The notes under the pieces: generated by a model
What the model saw: only the letters and a program-made list of their open reading frames with translations
What the model was told of the DNA's origin: nothing
Databases searched by the model: none
In this document: positions 5,420 through 13,989 of the stretch, in pieces
How positions within the stretch are numbered: the stretch's first letter is position 1
Layout: every line of letters starts with the position of its first letter
Program-made: the position numbers and the translations under genes
Assembly: GCA_020634395.1 (NCBI GenBank)
Contig: JACKBU010000010.1
Span: forward strand, 1 to 64,000
DNA from: Ardenticatenaceae bacterium
Lineage (GTDB): Bacteria > Chloroflexota > Anaerolineae > Promineifilales > Promineifilaceae
DNA: 64,000 nucleotides
Reading direction: 5' to 3'

Positions 5420-8284
5420 TCACACCGTCTCTCCCAATTTAATGGCCTGGAAAATGCGCATGCGGCGCAGGATGGAGGCCAGCACGACCAGGGCCACGAC
5501 GAACATCAGAGCAAACAGGACGTAGATTTCGAGAACGGCCGTCCAGGCAATCTCCACCAGATACGGCGGCGTCAGGTCGATGGCCCGCGCGCCAATTTGC
5601 AGGTAGGGGATAAACTGCTGGCTGACCACGACGCCCAACCCCGTGCCCAGCGTCAGCCCGCTGACGATGAGGAAGGCCAGTTCAAAGGCGATGAACACCG
5701 TCATGTGTTTTTGCGTCAGGCCCACGGCGCGCAAAATGCCCAGGGCGATGAAGCGCTGCCGCAGCGAAAAGAGCGCATACATAAAAAAGCCCAGCACCGT
5801 CAGCAGCGCCGCAGCGATGAAGCCCACCGACAACAGGCCAAACACGCCCTGCCGGTCGGGCTGGCGCTGCTCGCTGACGATGCGCGAATATGGTTCCTGC
5901 CACGTCCAGCCAAACAACTTCCGCTCGCTTAGAGCCTGATCCAGACCGGCGGCGTCCGGCGGACCGCCGGTGTCCAGCCACACCTCGTAGGGCAAATCGC
6001 CGCCGACCTGAGCGAACAGGTTTTCCAGGTTGCCCACAAACAACGGGCCGTCTTCCTGCGGATACCAGGTGGGGAAGTAGCTAAAGGTACCGGCGATCTG
6101 GCTGTTGAGTTCGACACGGCCGTCGGGCAGCGCCACCGTCAACCGGAAAAAATCGCCGGGACGCAGGCCGCGCTCGCGGGCAAACTGGTCGGAGACCAAG
6201 ATGGCGTCCGGCGACGTGGCCAGGGCATTGAGCAGCGATCCCAGCCGGTACGGGGCAAAATCCCAGCGCCAGTAGGCCACCTGCCCAAAGCTGGCCCGGT
6301 CGATGCCCAGGTACGTCCCGGTGAGGCGCTGGTTGCCGATCTGCGCCTCGCCATTGTAGTGCCCCACCCGCGTGGCGGCCGTCACGCCGGGGAACTGCGT
6401 GTACTCGCTCAGCGGCAGGAAGATGGCCTGCTGCCGGTCGTCCTGCGCCGCCGCGTTGGGGAAGATGGACGTAACGCCAAATTCCATGCCTGCGCCGCGC
6501 AGATTCACGTCCGCGCCGATGGCGTAGCGCGACTCGTCGTACAGTTGGAAGTCCAGCGTTTGCGCCAGCGAAGCGGTGAACACGGCCAGACTGGCCGTCA
6601 GGATGAGCAAAATCAGTGGCATGGCGTAGACGCGCGGCGTGCGCGCCAACTGCCGCGCCGCCAGCAGCGTGCCGATGCTGTTGGTGCGCACCAGCAGCCA
6701 GCTTAAAAAGGCCATGAACAGCGGCAGCAGCCGCACGAACAGCAGGGTCACGGCAAACACGGTCAGCGTGGGCAGCAAGAAGAGCAGCGGGTTTTGCAGC
6801 GGCGCATCGCCGGAGGGCATTTGCCCGAGGCCGAGGATGCTGCCCTGGGTTCGTAACTGGTAGTAGCCGTACAGCGCCGGGATGAGCAGCAGGACGTCGA
6901 GCCAGGCGCGCTGCCACCACGGCCGTTTCAAAGCCCGCGCCTGCTCCTGCTTGTAGGTGATGATGGTGTCCTGAGCGGCGGCGATGGTGGGCAGCACCTG
7001 CGCCGCCACTGCCAGCAGAATTGCCGCCAGCGCCGCCTGCCACGCCCCGGCGGACAGGGCAACGCGCAAATCGGCGGGAGCGGAGAAATCGAGGAAGCTG
7101 CGCGATTTGCCCATCAACTGGGTGAGCACGAGGGCTACGGCCGTGCCCAGCCCTATCGCCAGCGCACCCACCAGCAGCCCTTCCAGCAGGGCCAGACCCA
7201 TCACCTGCCAGGGCGTGCCGCCCCGGCTGCGCATAACGGCGATTTCATTGCGCCGCTGGTTGACCGCCAGCCCAACAATCAGGCCGATAAAGGCCAGGAT
7301 CAGGCCGATGACCGGCACGTTGAAGGCGGTAAGCAGCACCGTGAGCTGCTGCGCGGAGGCGCGGTAGCGGCTCAAGCCGTCGGCGGGGGAGATGTTGTTT
7401 TTGAGATTGGGCAGCAGGGTATCCACGTGACGCTCGACCCGGGCGGCGCGGGCGGCCAGGGCGTCGGCGTTGGTGGTGTTGACGGAACGGCCGTCCAGCA
7501 CCAGGTACCAGACCGCGCGAGTAATCTCGTTGTTCAGCACTGGGCTGAGCCGGTCGCGGTAAGTCGCCTCGTCCACCAGGAGCAAATCGTCGAAAACCGA
7601 CGGGGCAAAGAACCAGAAATCCTCGGTGGGATCGGTGGGCTGCCAGATGCCGGCGATGGACACGGCCGTTTCCCGCGGATTGCTGGTGTCCTGGGCGTAA
7701 TCATAGGCGATAAGCGTATCGCCCACCTGCAATCCGGATGTGGTCGCCAACGCCTCCGTGATCAACACCTCGATCTGGCTGTCCGGGGCGGGATCGGCCG
7801 GGTCAGGCCACTGCCCCTCGACGAGGGTGATGTGGTCGGCGATGCCGCTGGTGGTGGCAAACGAAAAGACACCCAGCGATTGGTCGTTGTCGGTGTAGCT
7901 GGTGGCGTCGGTGGGGAACAGTTTGAAGCGGTCGGTTTCCAGGTGGCGCGTCAGCAGCTGCTGCGGCAGGCCCAGATCGCGCGCGGCGCGGCTGGCAAAG
8001 TAGTCGTCAGCGGCCTGAACGTCGGCCCACTGCACCGGCCCGGCCCACGAGCCGACGTAATCGTACATGTAGGCGAAGGGCGGTTTGTGGGCTTTTTCGG
8101 CGTTGAGGCTCAGCTCTTCCTGCAAGATGCGGAAGTAGACGGCGTCGGCGTAGAGGGGCACAGTCATGATGAGGGCCACGGCCGTTACCAGCCCTAACAG
8201 CGTCACCAGCGTCAGGCTGCGCTGCGCCCACAGCCGCTTGAAGGTGATGGTGAAAATGGCGCGAAGGCGGTAGAAGAATGACAT
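5420..8284 (-). CDS. Double FtsX-type ABC permease (MacB/LolCE-like)
   Basis: Integral membrane protein of 954 residues, the mechanotransmission type of ABC transporter that moves substrates outside the membrane rather than through it. After an N-terminal membrane helix (about 20-45) comes a large extracytoplasmic region, then a first FtsX block with several helices (about 315-430, including the coupling stretch RNEIAVMRSRGG). More helices follow (about 470-590), then a second extracytoplasmic region and a C-terminal FtsX block (about 820-950, with RQRFIALGILRAVGLT). Its length and two FtsX domains fit a fusion of two half-permeases. It works with the adaptor upstream and the two ATPases downstream. 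Likely roles are export of a lipid, peptide or antibiotic, or control of a wall hydrolase. Confidence 0.92.
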   Translation of the reverse strand: MSFFYRLRAIFTITFKRLWAQRSLTLVTLLGLVTAVALIMTVPLYADAVYFRILQEELSLNAEKAHKPPFAYMYDYVGSWAGPVQWADVQAADDYFASRAARDLGLPQQLLTRHLETDRFKLFPTDATSYTDNDQSLGVFSFATTSGIADHITLVEGQWPDPADPAPDSQIEVLITEALATTSGLQVGDTLIAYDYAQDTSNPRETAVSIAGIWQPTDPTEDFWFFAPSVFDDLLLVDEATYRDRLSPVLNNEITRAVWYLVLDGRSVNTTNADALAARAARVERHVDTLLPNLKNNISPADGLSRYRASAQQLTVLLTAFNVPVIGLILAFIGLIVGLAVNQRRNEIAVMRSRGGTPWQVMGLALLEGLLVGALAIGLGTAVALVLTQLMGKSRSFLDFSAPADLRVALSAGAWQAALAAILLAVAAQVLPTIAAAQDTIITYKQEQARALKRPWWQRAWLDVLLLIPALYGYYQLRTQGSILGLGQMPSGDAPLQNPLLFLLPTLTVFAVTLLFVRLLPLFMAFLSWLLVRTNSIGTLLAARQLARTPRVYAMPLILLILTASLAVFTASLAQTLDFQLYDESRYAIGADVNLRGAGMEFGVTSIFPNAAAQDDRQQAIFLPLSEYTQFPGVTAATRVGHYNGEAQIGNQRLTGTYLGIDRASFGQVAYWRWDFAPYRLGSLLNALATSPDAILVSDQFARERGLRPGDFFRLTVALPDGRVELNSQIAGTFSYFPTWYPQEDGPLFVGNLENLFAQVGGDLPYEVWLDTGGPPDAAGLDQALSERKLFGWTWQEPYSRIVSEQRQPDRQGVFGLLSVGFIAAALLTVLGFFMYALFSLRQRFIALGILRAVGLTQKHMTVFIAFELAFLIVSGLTLGTGLGVVVSQQFIPYLQIGARAIDLTPPYLVEIAWTAVLEIYVLFALMFVVALVVLASILRRMRIFQAIKLGETV

Positions 8285-8286
8285 AG

Positions 8287-8362
8287 AAATTAGTGTAGAG
8301 TGTAGAGTGTAGAGTGTAGAGTGGACGTTACTCTATCTCTACACTCTATACTCTATCTACTG
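8287..8362. repeat. Heptamer tandem repeat with inverted partner, GTGTAGA type
   Basis: Four head-to-tail copies of GTGTAGA (8293-8320) are followed after a short spacer by TCTACACTCTATACTCTATC (8338-8357), the approximate reverse complement. The element fills the gap between the adaptor and permease genes and overlaps the last adaptor codons. The uneven copies could slip during replication. Confidence 0.8.
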
Positions 8363-9541
8363 CCCCACCACAATTTGCCCTTCGGCCAAGCCGTCCAGGA
8401 TTTCCACACGGCCGTTGCCCTCGATGCCAAGGGTGACGTCCACGCGCTGTTCAGCGCCATCGGTCTGGACAACGACGAATTTACGGCCGTTAAAGTCCCG
8501 AATCGCCGCCGGCGGCAGCCACAGCACGTCGTCGCGTTGGGTGATGACCAGGCGTACGGTCACCCGGTCGCCGGGTTCGTAGGCGGCCAGGGCGGCGGCC
8601 ATGTCGTCGAACTGGATGGTAGTGGTGGGGTCGGCGTCGGATACGGCCGTGTCGCCGCCGCTGCCAAACGGATAGGGCAGCCGGGCGATCTGGCCGACCA
8701 GCGCCGCACCGGGGCTGCCTGACGGCGCGATTTGCACCGGCAGGCCCTCGGCTAATTCCTGCATCTGCGTCTCGCGCAGGTTGGCCGTCACCTCAATTTC
8801 CGCCGGGTCGGCCAGCGCGCCCACCGGCTGCCCGTCCGTCACCGCCCGCCCGGCAGCCATGTTCAGCGCCGAGATTTCGCCGTCAAACGGAGCTAACAAC
8901 TGGGCCTGGGCGATGGTGTTTTCCAGTTCGGCCACCTGCAAAGCAGCCACGTCCACGGCGGCGGCCAGTTCAGGGTCCACAGTTTCCGCCAGCCGGTCCA
9001 CGTCGATTTGGGCCAGCTGCAGCAGCAGCGTTAGCCGGTTGATCTGGTACTGGTCGGCGGCGGAGGGCGTATCGCCGGCCTGGGCAACGGCGTAATCCAG
9101 GTCAAGCTGGGCCAGGTCGCGGCGTAATTCCGCCTCCTGCCGCGTCTGGGCAATCTCGCGCTGCGACGCGTCCAACTGGGCCTGGGCGATGTCCAGGGCG
9201 GCCTGGGCCAGCACCAACTGTGCTTCCCAGTCGGCCGTGTCCAGTTCGGCCAGCAGGTCGCCGGCCTGGACCTGCTGCCCGGCGCGCACGGTCACATCCT
9301 TGATTACGCCATCCTGGGTAAAGGCCAGCGCCTGCTCGACGGTGGGGGCGACCCGGCCGGGGAACTGGGTGTCGTAGATCACTTCGCCACGGGCGACTTC
9401 GTAGGTGGGGCGGGCGGCGACAACGGCCGTGGGGATGGGCGTCGGTTCGCTGGTGTTGCCGGTGCGGCGGTCACGGCCGTTCACCGATGAGCCGCAGCCT
9501 GCCAGAAACAAAATTAAAGTCAGGTAAAAGGCTTTTTTCAT
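8357..9541 (-). CDS. Periplasmic-adaptor-type lipoprotein (HlyD/MacA family)
   Basis: Extracytoplasmic partner of the FtsX permease. The 394-residue protein begins with a lipoprotein signal, LFLAGCG with Cys16 as the lipid site, then a low-complexity segment. The family order follows: a first lipoyl/barrel-sandwich half (VKDVTVRAGQQVQAGDLL near 80), a long coiled-coil hairpin rich in Q, A and E (about 105-220), the second lipoyl half (LLAPFDGEISAL) and beta-barrel domains ending GRVEILDGLAEGQIVV. In Gram-negative bacteria MacA bridges to TolC. Here no outer-membrane channel gene is nearby, so in a presumed monoderm it would be anchored on the outer face. First gene of the operon. Confidence 0.9.
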   Translation of the reverse strand: MKKAFYLTLILFLAGCGSSVNGRDRRTGNTSEPTPIPTAVVAARPTYEVARGEVIYDTQFPGRVAPTVEQALAFTQDGVIKDVTVRAGQQVQAGDLLAELDTADWEAQLVLAQAALDIAQAQLDASQREIAQTRQEAELRRDLAQLDLDYAVAQAGDTPSAADQYQINRLTLLLQLAQIDVDRLAETVDPELAAAVDVAALQVAELENTIAQAQLLAPFDGEISALNMAAGRAVTDGQPVGALADPAEIEVTANLRETQMQELAEGLPVQIAPSGSPGAALVGQIARLPYPFGSGGDTAVSDADPTTTIQFDDMAAALAAYEPGDRVTVRLVITQRDDVLWLPPAAIRDFNGRKFVVVQTDGAEQRVDVTLGIEGNGRVEILDGLAEGQIVVGQ

Positions 9542-9548
9542 CGTGTAT

Positions 9549-9633
9549 CGGGTAATAGGACGCGGATTAACACGGATGCGGCGGATTTTCGCGGATCAAT
9601 CTTGAGCAATCCGCGTTCATCCGCGTCCCATTC
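9549..9633. repeat. CGCGGAT/ATCCGCG inverted intergenic repeat
   Basis: Between the adaptor and GH130 genes, forward units GACGCGGATTAACACGGATG and GCGGATTTTCGCGGATC are answered by AATCCGCGTTCATCCGCGTCC. The arms can pair over much of their length. It is related in kind to the elements at 2943-3016 and 3699-3786. Confidence 0.75.
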
Positions 9634-10605
9634 CTATAGCTCGGAGTTGGCTTTCAGCCAATCCAATAGTTCGTCCATTTTGCAAAAGGCCAGCGCCGTG
9701 ACCGTGTCCGCCCCGCCGTAGTAGATGGCGATGCGGCCGGTCGGCTCGTCGTAGAGGGCGGCGCAGGGAAAGGCCACATTGGGCACGTCGCCCACGCATT
9801 CGTAGAGCGTTTGCGGGGCCAGCAGGTAGGGCGCGCCGCGATAGATGACTTTCCACGGCTGGTCTAAATCCAGCAGGGCCGCGCCAAAGGCGTAGACAAA
9901 GCCGTTACAGGAGGTCAGCACGCCGTGATAAAACAACAGCCAGCCTTCCGGCGTTTCGATGGGGATGGGACCGGCGCCGATTTTGGTGCTCTGCCAGCCG
10001 CCCTTCGTGCCCATTACAAAGCGATGCTCGCCCCAGTAGACCATGTCTTTGCTCTGGCTGAGGTAGATGTCGCCGAACGGGGTGTGGCCGTTGTCGGACG
10101 GCCGATTGAGCATGACGTATTTGCCGTTGATGCGGCGCGGGAAGAGCACGCCGTTGCGGTTGAAGGGCAGCAGCGCATTTTCCAGAAAGTGGAAATCTTC
10201 AAAGTCGTAGGTGTAGCCTACGCCGATGGTGGGGCCGTGGTAGCCGTTGCACCAGGTTACCCAGTAGCGGTCTTCGATCCAGACGACGCGGGGATCGTAG
10301 CGGTACTGGTAACGGCCGATTTCTGCATCGTCGCACAGCCAGTGGATGGGTTCGTTGTCCAGCCGCCAGGTGATGCCGTCGTCGCTGAAGCCGCGATTGA
10401 GGTTCATCTCGCGCTTTTTGTTGTCGCAGCGGAAGACGCCGGCAAATTTGCCGTTGAAGGGTACAGCGGCGCTGTTGAAGATGCTGTTGGCCGGGGGGAT
10501 GAGGTCGCGAGGAATAATCGGGTTGGCGCTGTAACGCCAGACCACATCTGTGCCGCCGGACGGCCGTTCCTCCCAGGGAATGTTGGGTAATGCTTGCGTT
10601 GTCAC
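9634..10605 (-). CDS. GH130 family beta-mannoside phosphorylase/hydrolase
   Basis: GH130 enzymes phosphorolyse or hydrolyse beta-mannosides (for example Man-beta-1,4-Glc or Man-beta-1,4-GlcNAc), releasing mannose 1-phosphate. The 323-residue protein shows the family pattern of a five-bladed propeller: WRYSANPIIPRD near the start, NSIFNSAAVPFNGKFAGVFR with CDNKKR (phosphate-contact region), GFSDDGITW, RYQYRYDPRVVW, and later blades with GPIPIETPEGWLLFYHGV and GRIAIYYGGADT. No signal peptide, so it acts in the cytoplasm. A GTG start (10605) follows AAGGAG five bases upstream. It is transcribed away from the ChbG gene. Substrate is uncertain; the nearby GlcNAc-type genes make Man-GlcNAc a reasonable idea. 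Confidence 0.88.
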   Translation of the reverse strand: MTTQALPNIPWEERPSGGTDVVWRYSANPIIPRDLIPPANSIFNSAAVPFNGKFAGVFRCDNKKREMNLNRGFSDDGITWRLDNEPIHWLCDDAEIGRYQYRYDPRVVWIEDRYWVTWCNGYHGPTIGVGYTYDFEDFHFLENALLPFNRNGVLFPRRINGKYVMLNRPSDNGHTPFGDIYLSQSKDMVYWGEHRFVMGTKGGWQSTKIGAGPIPIETPEGWLLFYHGVLTSCNGFVYAFGAALLDLDQPWKVIYRGAPYLLAPQTLYECVGDVPNVAFPCAALYDEPTGRIAIYYGGADTVTALAFCKMDELLDWLKANSEL

Positions 10606-10660
10606 ATTGTCTCCTTATGAATGGTTAAATTCTTTGCCGTTTTTTTAACTTGAGATACTC

Positions 10661-10727
10661 TCCCTGAACCATGTAGGTTGGTCCAATCTTCAAGATTGGA
10701 CCCATCTTTCATCAAACTTTTCAGGGA
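10661..10727. promoter_or_regulatory. Nested palindromes upstream of the deacetylase gene
   Basis: An inner near-perfect palindrome, GGTCCAATCTTCAAGATTGG to 10702 (starts 10680), lies inside an outer stem TCCCTGAA (10661-10668) paired with TTCAGGGA (10720-10727). The right outer arm contains the AGGGAG ribosome site of the gene starting at 10736, so folding would hide it. Could be a dispersed palindrome or a translational switch. Confidence 0.5.
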
Positions 10728-10735
10728 GAACATCC

Positions 10736-11578
10736 ATGAACCTTCGTTTAATCATTAATTCCGACGACTACGGCCGTAGCTCTGAAGTTTCTCGCGGCAT
10801 CCGCGAGGCCCATTTGCGCGGCGTCGTCAGCTCTACTACCTGTATGATGAATTTCCCGAACGTGGTCGACGACCTGGCCCTGGCCCTGGCGGAGACGCCA
10901 GAGCTGGGTTTGGGTGTGCATCTGGTGTTGACGGCGGGACGGCCGTTGCTGCCTGCCGATCAAGTTCCCACACTCGTCAATCCAACCGGCGGCTTCTTCA
11001 AACTTGACCAGTTAGTTGCCCGCCTGGATACGCTCGACCCATCAGAGGTCAAAGCGGAGTGGCGGGCGCAAATTGAAAAGTTCATTCAAGCTGCCGGACG
11101 CAAGCCCACCCATCTGGACTCGCATCACCATTCGTCGTATTTTACGGCTGACCTGTTCCAAAATATGCTCGATCTGGCCCTGGAGTATGATTGTGCCATT
11201 CGCCAGATTTTCTGCCAGGAAAACGGCGATAGTTTGAATGGGCTGCCGTGGGCGGTGCAAGCATCCGTGCGTCAGTTCGCGCCCGCGCTGATGGGCGAGT
11301 ATGCTCCCCCTACCACCGATGGCTTCTACACCACATTCTATGACGACTGGGCTACCAAAGAGGAACTTTTGCGCATCATCGGCAGCCTGCCGGAGACTGG
11401 CACGTATGAAATCATGTGCCATCCCGGCTACTCGGATGCCGCTTTGCTGGCCAGCACCGTCTATGCCAGCCAGCGCGACCGCGAGCTGGCCATCCTCACC
11501 GACCCAGACATCCGGCAGGCCATCGCCGCGCGGCAGATTGAATTGGTAACGTTCGCAGAGGTAGCGGACAGCAAGTAA
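10736..11578 (+). CDS. ChbG/YdjC-type carbohydrate deacetylase
   Basis: Metal-dependent deacetylase of the YdjC family; characterised members remove an acetyl group from chitooligosaccharides. The 280-residue protein has the metal-binding NSDDYGRS near the start (Asp10, Asp11), the conserved GLGVHLVLTAGRPLLP (His61 region), and PTHLDSHHHSS (histidine cluster near 129-135). A late MCHPGY motif (near 225) completes the site. No signal peptide, so it acts in the cytoplasm. The ATG follows AGGGAG, which is part of a palindrome (10661-10727). The gene converges with the mannosyltransferase, leaving 4 bases between stops. With the GH18, GH94 and kinase genes at 15.6-20.1 kb it supports handling of acetylated amino sugars. 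Confidence 0.9.
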   Translation: MNLRLIINSDDYGRSSEVSRGIREAHLRGVVSSTTCMMNFPNVVDDLALALAETPELGLGVHLVLTAGRPLLPADQVPTLVNPTGGFFKLDQLVARLDTLDPSEVKAEWRAQIEKFIQAAGRKPTHLDSHHHSSYFTADLFQNMLDLALEYDCAIRQIFCQENGDSLNGLPWAVQASVRQFAPALMGEYAPPTTDGFYTTFYDDWATKEELLRIIGSLPETGTYEIMCHPGYSDAALLASTVYASQRDRELAILTDPDIRQAIAARQIELVTFAEVADSK

Positions 11579-11582
11579 CCGG

Positions 11583-12905
11583 CTATCCAGCCCACATATC
11601 AAACATAAACATGGTCGCCATGACGCCCATCACCAGGATGCTGCCGGTGGTCCAGAGGCGGTCGAAGGCCGGTTTGCGCCCCAGATTGCTTAAGAACAGG
11701 TAGATGGGCGGCGCGGCCAGCACGTAACGGTACATTCCCTGGGCCGGGCCGCTGGTGAAGGAGAGCACCACAACCAGCAGGCCAAACCAGGCCAGGTCGG
11801 GGTATTGGCGCAGCCCGGCAATGCAGGCCGTGAAGCCCAGGATGATGGCTGTAAATTCGACGGCGTAGTAAACGGCCGTTTGCAAATTCTCGCCAAACAA
11901 ACTGTAAAAAGCGTCCCGCCAGGCGGAATACGTGTAGCTCAGGGAGAGAAACCCCCGGCCAAAAAACACCTCTTCCACCCGGCTGAAGGCCATGCCGTAA
12001 TAGGAAAAACGCCAGACAACAAAAGCCAGCAGCGGCAGCAGCACCAGCAGCGCATGACCCAGCGCCTTCCAGGGTAGGCCCTTGAAATAAAGCTGCCGCC
12101 ACTCCAAATCCAGTTCCAGCCACTCCCCTTCCTGAATCCAGGAAATCAGCAGCGGCACGACCAGCGCCACGCCCACCGCCCGCGTAAACGTCGCCAGCAC
12201 GGCCACTACGGCCGCCCAACCGCGGTGTCCCCGGCGCAGCAGCAGCAAGCTGGAAAAAGCCAGCCCCACAAACAACCCTTCGGTGTACACCACCGCCAGA
12301 AAAAAGCTGCTGGGAAAGATGAGCAGGTAAAAAGCGGCGCGTAAGCCGCCATCCGGCCCTAACTCGTCGCGGCCCAGTTCAAAAATAGCCAGCGCGCCCG
12401 CCAGCGCCCCCAGCGTCGAGATCACCACACCGGCCAGCGTGGCTGTGCCGATGGGGCTGAGGCCCAGCACGGAAAGTGGCAAGGCCAGAACGCGCATCAG
12501 GAAAGGGTAGAGGGGGAAAAACGCATAGCTCAGGGAGAGGCCGGGCCGGGCGCTGCCAGACATCTCCGGGATGACGAAGGGCCAGAAGCCGCCGCCGGTC
12601 CGTACCGGGCCAAACGATGCGCCCACACGGTCCGGGTGCGGGTCTTCGTAGCCGCCGAGGGCGATAGCCAGATAATATTCGGAATCCCAGGCGACGTGGC
12701 GGGCGAGGGTAGGGTCTTGCAGGTAATATTTGGCGTCTTGCGCGCCGCCGGCACGGGTGGAATCGGCCGTCCACGACAGAGCATAGTCCGGCCGGACGAC
12801 TTTAAAGCGGGCCGGAACCAGCACAAAATACCCCACCATGATGATCACCCAGCCAACCCAGATGGCCAAAATGGTGCGCTTGGAAGGAACAGAGAGTGAG
12901 GGCAT
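11583..12905 (-). CDS. PIG-V-like membrane mannosyltransferase
   Basis: Predicted polytopic glycosyltransferase using a lipid-linked sugar on the outer face of the membrane. The protein has about ten hydrophobic segments. Family-like stretches are HVAWDSEYYLAIAL (acidic residue after the first helix), SYAFFPLYPFLMRV, FPSSFFLAVVYTEGLFVGLAF and ATFTRAVGVAL, as in PIG-V-like bacterial proteins. A TTG at 12941 would overlap the upstream permease. The ATG at 12905 has AGAAGG at a good distance and avoids the overlap, so it was chosen (440 residues). It follows the two permeases in the same direction, but a functional link is not evident. Target may be a protein or a wall glycan. Confidence 0.8.
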   Translation of the reverse strand: MPSLSVPSKRTILAIWVGWVIIMVGYFVLVPARFKVVRPDYALSWTADSTRAGGAQDAKYYLQDPTLARHVAWDSEYYLAIALGGYEDPHPDRVGASFGPVRTGGGFWPFVIPEMSGSARPGLSLSYAFFPLYPFLMRVLALPLSVLGLSPIGTATLAGVVISTLGALAGALAIFELGRDELGPDGGLRAAFYLLIFPSSFFLAVVYTEGLFVGLAFSSLLLLRRGHRGWAAVVAVLATFTRAVGVALVVPLLISWIQEGEWLELDLEWRQLYFKGLPWKALGHALLVLLPLLAFVVWRFSYYGMAFSRVEEVFFGRGFLSLSYTYSAWRDAFYSLFGENLQTAVYYAVEFTAIILGFTACIAGLRQYPDLAWFGLLVVVLSFTSGPAQGMYRYVLAAPPIYLFLSNLGRKPAFDRLWTTGSILVMGVMATMFMFDMWAG

Positions 12906-12915
12906 GGGTGATTGG

Positions 12916-13983
12916 TTATCCTTCTGCGCCAGTAATGACAAGATTACGCATAAAGTAGCGCTGCGAGAAGATCAACACCAGGAGCGGGACAACCATGATG
13001 ACCAGGGCGCTGGCTTGCAGTTGGTTTTGCACCGGCGTGAGGGATTGGAAATTTTGAATGCCAAAAGAGACGGGAATCAGGTCGCGGCGGGTGCTGAGGT
13101 ACAGCGAAGCCTGGCGCGTCTCGTTCCAGATGTAGAAAAAGTGCAGCAGCGACACGGTAATCACCACCGGCCAGGATTGGGGCAAAATGACGGAAAAAAG
13201 CGTGCGCAGCGGTCCCGCGCCGTCGAGAACGGCCGCTTCATCCAAATCCTTCGGAATGCTCTTGAAGTTCTGGCGCAGCAGGAAAATATAGACGGCGTTG
13301 CCGAAAAAGAAAGGCAGCACAATCGGCAGCCAGGAGCCATTCCAGCCCAATACCCGCACAAAAATAAAATAGGTGGGGATAAGCGTCACTTTCTCCGGGA
13401 TGAGGATGGTGGCGATCATCAGGTAGAAGAGGAAATTACCGCCGGGCAGGGGGAAGCGGGCAAAGCCGTAAGCCACCACGATGGAAGAAACCAACACGCC
13501 AATTTCGGTGATGATGGCGATGACCAGGGTGTTGCGCAGCATTTCGGGCAGGCGCAGCGAGCGGAAAAGCAGGGAAAAGTTCTCCCAGGTGGCGTGGAAT
13601 TTATAGACGCCGATGAGCTGCCGCCAGTTGCCTTCCCATTGGATGGGGCCGGCAGCCGGGTTTTGCGGATCGATGAACTCGCTGGACGTGCGGCCGGGCG
13701 TGATGAGGGCCAACTGCCGGGTTTCGTCGCCAAAGGGGACGTTGTAGATTTTGTATTCTTTGCCTTCGTAGACGAACTGAAGCTGCTGCGAGGGGTAGGG
13801 CGGCGCGTTGCGGTCGCGCAGTTGGATGCTTTCCATGAAGGCGGTGGCGGTCATGTAGACCATGGGGAAGAGGTAGACGAGGAGGAGGGTGAAGACAAAG
13901 AGGTTGAAAACGGCCGTGCCCACCACTTCCCACAACCTCAAACTCATGTAACTACGCGGAACAGTCGGATTCAGACGGCTCAT
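12916..13983 (-). CDS. CUT1 sugar ABC permease, MalG type, with large outer loop
   Basis: Inner-membrane half of a carbohydrate importer. 355 residues, longer than the usual 270-290. The EAA loop that contacts the ATPase is DEAAVLDGAGPLRTLFSVILPQ, shown here only in part: EAAVLDGAG (near 240). Between the first and second membrane helices lies an extra segment of about 85 residues (about 55-140, with YEGKEYKIYNVPFGDETRQ), absent from standard MalG proteins; the second MalG in this window carries a comparable one. The partner MalF-type gene is 6 bases upstream. No solute-binding protein or ATPase gene adjoins, so shared components encoded elsewhere are likely. Confidence 0.9.
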   Translation of the reverse strand: MSRLNPTVPRSYMSLRLWEVVGTAVFNLFVFTLLLVYLFPMVYMTATAFMESIQLRDRNAPPYPSQQLQFVYEGKEYKIYNVPFGDETRQLALITPGRTSSEFIDPQNPAAGPIQWEGNWRQLIGVYKFHATWENFSLLFRSLRLPEMLRNTLVIAIITEIGVLVSSIVVAYGFARFPLPGGNFLFYLMIATILIPEKVTLIPTYFIFVRVLGWNGSWLPIVLPFFFGNAVYIFLLRQNFKSIPKDLDEAAVLDGAGPLRTLFSVILPQSWPVVITVSLLHFFYIWNETRQASLYLSTRRDLIPVSFGIQNFQSLTPVQNQLQASALVIMVVPLLVLIFSQRYFMRNLVITGAEG

Positions 13984-13989
13984 GGCTGG

